8,569 nt of DNA. Origin: Candidatus Poseidoniaceae archaeon (GTDB lineage Archaea > Thermoplasmatota > Poseidoniia > Poseidoniales > Poseidoniaceae). The notes beneath the pieces are model-generated. The model saw only the letters and a program-made list of their open reading frames with translations, was not told the origin of the DNA and searched no databases. The stretch is taken from NCBI GenBank assembly GCA_022425185.1, contig JAKMFY010000155.1, forward strand, positions 1 to 8,569, written 5' to 3'. The translations under genes and the position numbers were made by a program. Shown in pieces: positions 6,755 through 8,569 of this stretch. The stretch's first letter is position 1. Each line of letters starts with the position of its first letter.

Positions 6755-8569
6755 TCAATTATCCGATTGTCCTTCGCCTTCGAGCGGCATATCATCAGTT
6801 CGTTGACGAGGCGGAACAACTTTTTCTTCTTTGGATAACACGTTTCTTACTTCGTTGATGATGTTCTCAACAAGCGTTGGCCCCCACCCTCTCCATGAAG
6901 CAATTTTTTGTTTATCGGCATGGGTCATCTGTAAGACGGCTTTTGGAGTGCGTATCCCGAATCCGGCAAGAGAACGGGCTCTTGCACGACCTACGTGTCG
7001 TATCTTGACAAGTTGTAGGAGGTCTTCTTTGCATCCATGCCGAACCCGCTGACGGAGTAGATCAAGGTCCTTTGAAAGTTGGGCTAGTACTGGCATGTGT
7101 TCGTCTGCAAACACATCATCATTCAGCAGGATTTCACGAGCCCCATAAAGGAGCCATTCCATCAAGTCGACCCGATGATGAACGTCTCCTGGTGATACAT
7201 CAAGTTGCTTTTCAATCTCTCGCATCGTTTCTTCTTCGAACCAATGCTCAATGCACCATGCTGATTTCACCAGACCGAGATGACGTTCTTCGTACGACAT
7301 ATCATGAAGAAGTTCATCTTCAACGGCTGCAGCCTTAAGTTGAAGATCTGAACCCAGAGTTAGGTCTGCAGTCTTAGCCCAGAGCGATGCAAAATCTGGA
7401 GTGCTGCAAGCCAGGTGTGTGAGTCCAAATTGCGTCACTGGCGCATCACCACGCACCATTCTTCGTACTGCTCTTCTCATTCCAGTCCTCATAATGGATG
7501 CTGAAAGTGGATCGAGATACAATTGAGCAATCCTCTCACCCATTGCTGTAGCTTCGTAGCGCATTGCAGGATGTTCACCCTTTTGTTGACTCCATCCTCC
7601 AAGTTGTTGCATTGAAGATGCAGATACAAAACCGAGAGATGGTTTAGAATGTGGCGTTGGGGTTCTGGATGATTGTTCTTGCGGAGAGGTAATGCTTACT
7701 CCACCTGCGTCTTGGGCAATTGTGACCCAGACTGGAATCTCGTCTTCCCAAGTTTCTTCTTCATCTATATCGGCGTTTGCAATTCGATCCTGATATTGCT
7801 CATCGACACCTAGGCGTCGAAGGAATCTTTCCTCAACGAGCCAATCCAGCATTGTATCAAGACGTTCTTGGAGTTGTGTAGAAGGCATAGTCGTGCCAAG
7901 GAATGTTGCGCCAAAGAATGCACCAATCGAATGTCGGTGAAGTAATCCACCGGTTGCCACCGAAGATAAAAGATGCATTCGCATTGCAGGTTCTGCTGCC
8001 AGTTTAGAAGTAATATCTTCGATTGGACCAAAGAAATATCGCTCACTGACATCATCAGCAATTTGCCAACCATCTGTCCCTTTGCAAAGAATCCATGCCT
8101 CTCCAATGTCGTCATAACGTGGCCTTCCAGCCCTTCCGAGCATCTGATGTATTTCCATTACGGGTAATGGTCTGCTCATACCATCATCCCATCGCTTGAT
8201 GTCTCGAACCAGAACTCTACGAGCAGGTAAATTCACACCAGCTGCTAACGTTGGAGTTGCACAGAGTGCTAGAAGAAGACCTTTCTTGAAAGCTCCCTCA
8301 ATGACCTGACGTTGTCGATGTGTTAATCCTGCATGATGAAAGGCAACACCACCTCGAACGCAAAGGGCCAGGGTTTCTCCCATACTTGTTTGCGTTCTTC
8401 CCTCGAGAGAATCGGCTATCTGCTCGAGTTCAATTAACCGTTCAGGCTGTTCTTTTGCGAATCTTTTCTTAACACGTGCGGAGAGTTTCTTTGCCTCAGA
8501 TTGAGCACTTCTGCGTGTTCCTACGAAGACCAAGACTTGACCGCCTTGGTCTATACTGTCATTGAGGAC
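6755..8569 (-). CDS. hel308: Hel308-like superfamily 2 DNA helicase, C-terminal part (cut by the window edge)
   Basis: Hel308 is a 3'-5' DNA helicase that acts at stalled replication forks. The frame runs to the right edge, so the N-terminal RecA domain with Walker A and DEAH motifs is outside; a TTG at 8533 is internal, not a start. Counting from the edge (604 residues visible): motif IV region QVLVFVGTRRSAQSEAKKL (11-29); GVAFHHAGL (74-82); motif V ATPTLAAGVNLPARRV (104-119); motif VI QMLGRAGRPRYDD (142-154) with both arginines; a winged helix from about 195, interrupted by an insertion at about 255-336; then YEATAMGERIAQLYLDPLSA (338-357), the ratchet domain, and C-terminal IRHVGRARARSLAGFGI (523-539) plus a second helix-hairpin-helix WRGWGPTLVENII (560-572). 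The tail is acidic (EGEGQSDN). It is the first visible gene of the unit containing cgi121. Confidence 0.95.
   Translation of the reverse strand, partial: VLNDSIDQGGQVLVFVGTRRSAQSEAKKLSARVKKRFAKEQPERLIELEQIADSLEGRTQTSMGETLALCVRGGVAFHHAGLTHRQRQVIEGAFKKGLLLALCATPTLAAGVNLPARRVLVRDIKRWDDGMSRPLPVMEIHQMLGRAGRPRYDDIGEAWILCKGTDGWQIADDVSERYFFGPIEDITSKLAAEPAMRMHLLSSVATGGLLHRHSIGAFFGATFLGTTMPSTQLQERLDTMLDWLVEERFLRRLGVDEQYQDRIANADIDEEETWEDEIPVWVTIAQDAGGVSITSPQEQSSRTPTPHSKPSLGFVSASSMQQLGGWSQQKGEHPAMRYEATAMGERIAQLYLDPLSASIMRTGMRRAVRRMVRGDAPVTQFGLTHLACSTPDFASLWAKTADLTLGSDLQLKAAAVEDELLHDMSYEERHLGLVKSAWCIEHWFEEETMREIEKQLDVSPGDVHHRVDLMEWLLYGAREILLNDDVFADEHMPVLAQLSKDLDLLRQRVRHGCKEDLLQLVKIRHVGRARARSLAGFGIRTPKAVLQMTHADKQKIASWRGWGPTLVENIINEVRNVLSKEEKVVPPRQRTDDMPLEGEGQSDN

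Noticed and set aside
6505..6819. 104-codon minus-strand ORF spanning the helicase end and cgi121
   Set aside because: It overlaps both the HhH tail of the helicase and the Cgi121 core, which fit their families in their own frames.
8531..8533. TTG as start codon of the helicase
   Set aside because: The frame continues to the window edge and the upstream residues (DQGGQV) belong to the conserved strand before motif IV, so this is an internal leucine codon.
1..8569. CRISPR array, tRNA/rRNA gene, insertion sequence or integrated element
   Set aside because: No spaced direct repeats, cloverleaf or CCA-type tRNA end, transposase-like protein, terminal inverted repeats or change of strand or coding style was found on either strand.

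Overview
The window looks like a contiguous piece of a euryarchaeal-type archaeal chromosome. The evidence is the combination of a Hel308-type repair helicase, a KEOPS Cgi121 subunit, a multi-OB-fold RPA with a CPxC...CxxH zinc ribbon, and an RPA-associated protein (COG3390 type). Base composition is roughly in the mid-40s percent GC by eye. Many starts have GGAG, GGTGG or GGGG Shine-Dalgarno-like sequences, and one oligo-T/TATA-type intergenic region is visible. A marine Thermoplasmatota lineage such as Poseidoniales (Marine Group II) would fit, but that is an impression, not something shown by a marker gene here. Every gene I can support is on the minus strand, so transcription runs from the right end of the window to the left. 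I see no rRNA, tRNA, CRISPR array, insertion sequence or prophage block.

In order of transcription: (1) 8569-6755, the C-terminal ~604 residues of a Hel308-like superfamily 2 helicase, cut by the window edge; (2) 6727-6197, Cgi121 of the KEOPS tRNA t6A complex, 27 bases downstream of the helicase; (3) a 66-base gap with a run of seven T and an overlapping TATA-like promoter; (4) 6130-4691, TldD zinc protease with HEALGH and the late cysteine ligand; (5) 4694-3285, TldE/PmbA partner without a zinc site, overlapping tldD by ATGA; (6) a 143-base gap with weak promoter, hairpin and small-ORF signals; (7) 3141-1435, large RPA subunit; (8) 1435-515, RPA-associated protein, joined to RPA by TAATG; (9) 456-103, an unrecognised 117-residue protein with a tail-hub-like pattern; (10) 92-1, the beginning of a possible type II secretion F (TadC/FlaJ-like) protein.

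Functionally the window has two genome-maintenance modules (Hel308 with Cgi121; RPA with its associated protein) flanking a TldD/TldE protease pair. The left end moves into what may be a surface or secretion locus. Most of this is ordinary conserved archaeal housekeeping. The points most worth a second look are an ~80-residue insertion in the Hel308 winged-helix region, the leader of the RPA gene (ambiguous start, TTGA overlap with a small ORF, and a hairpin whose loop is complementary to the ribosome binding site), and the 117-residue protein.
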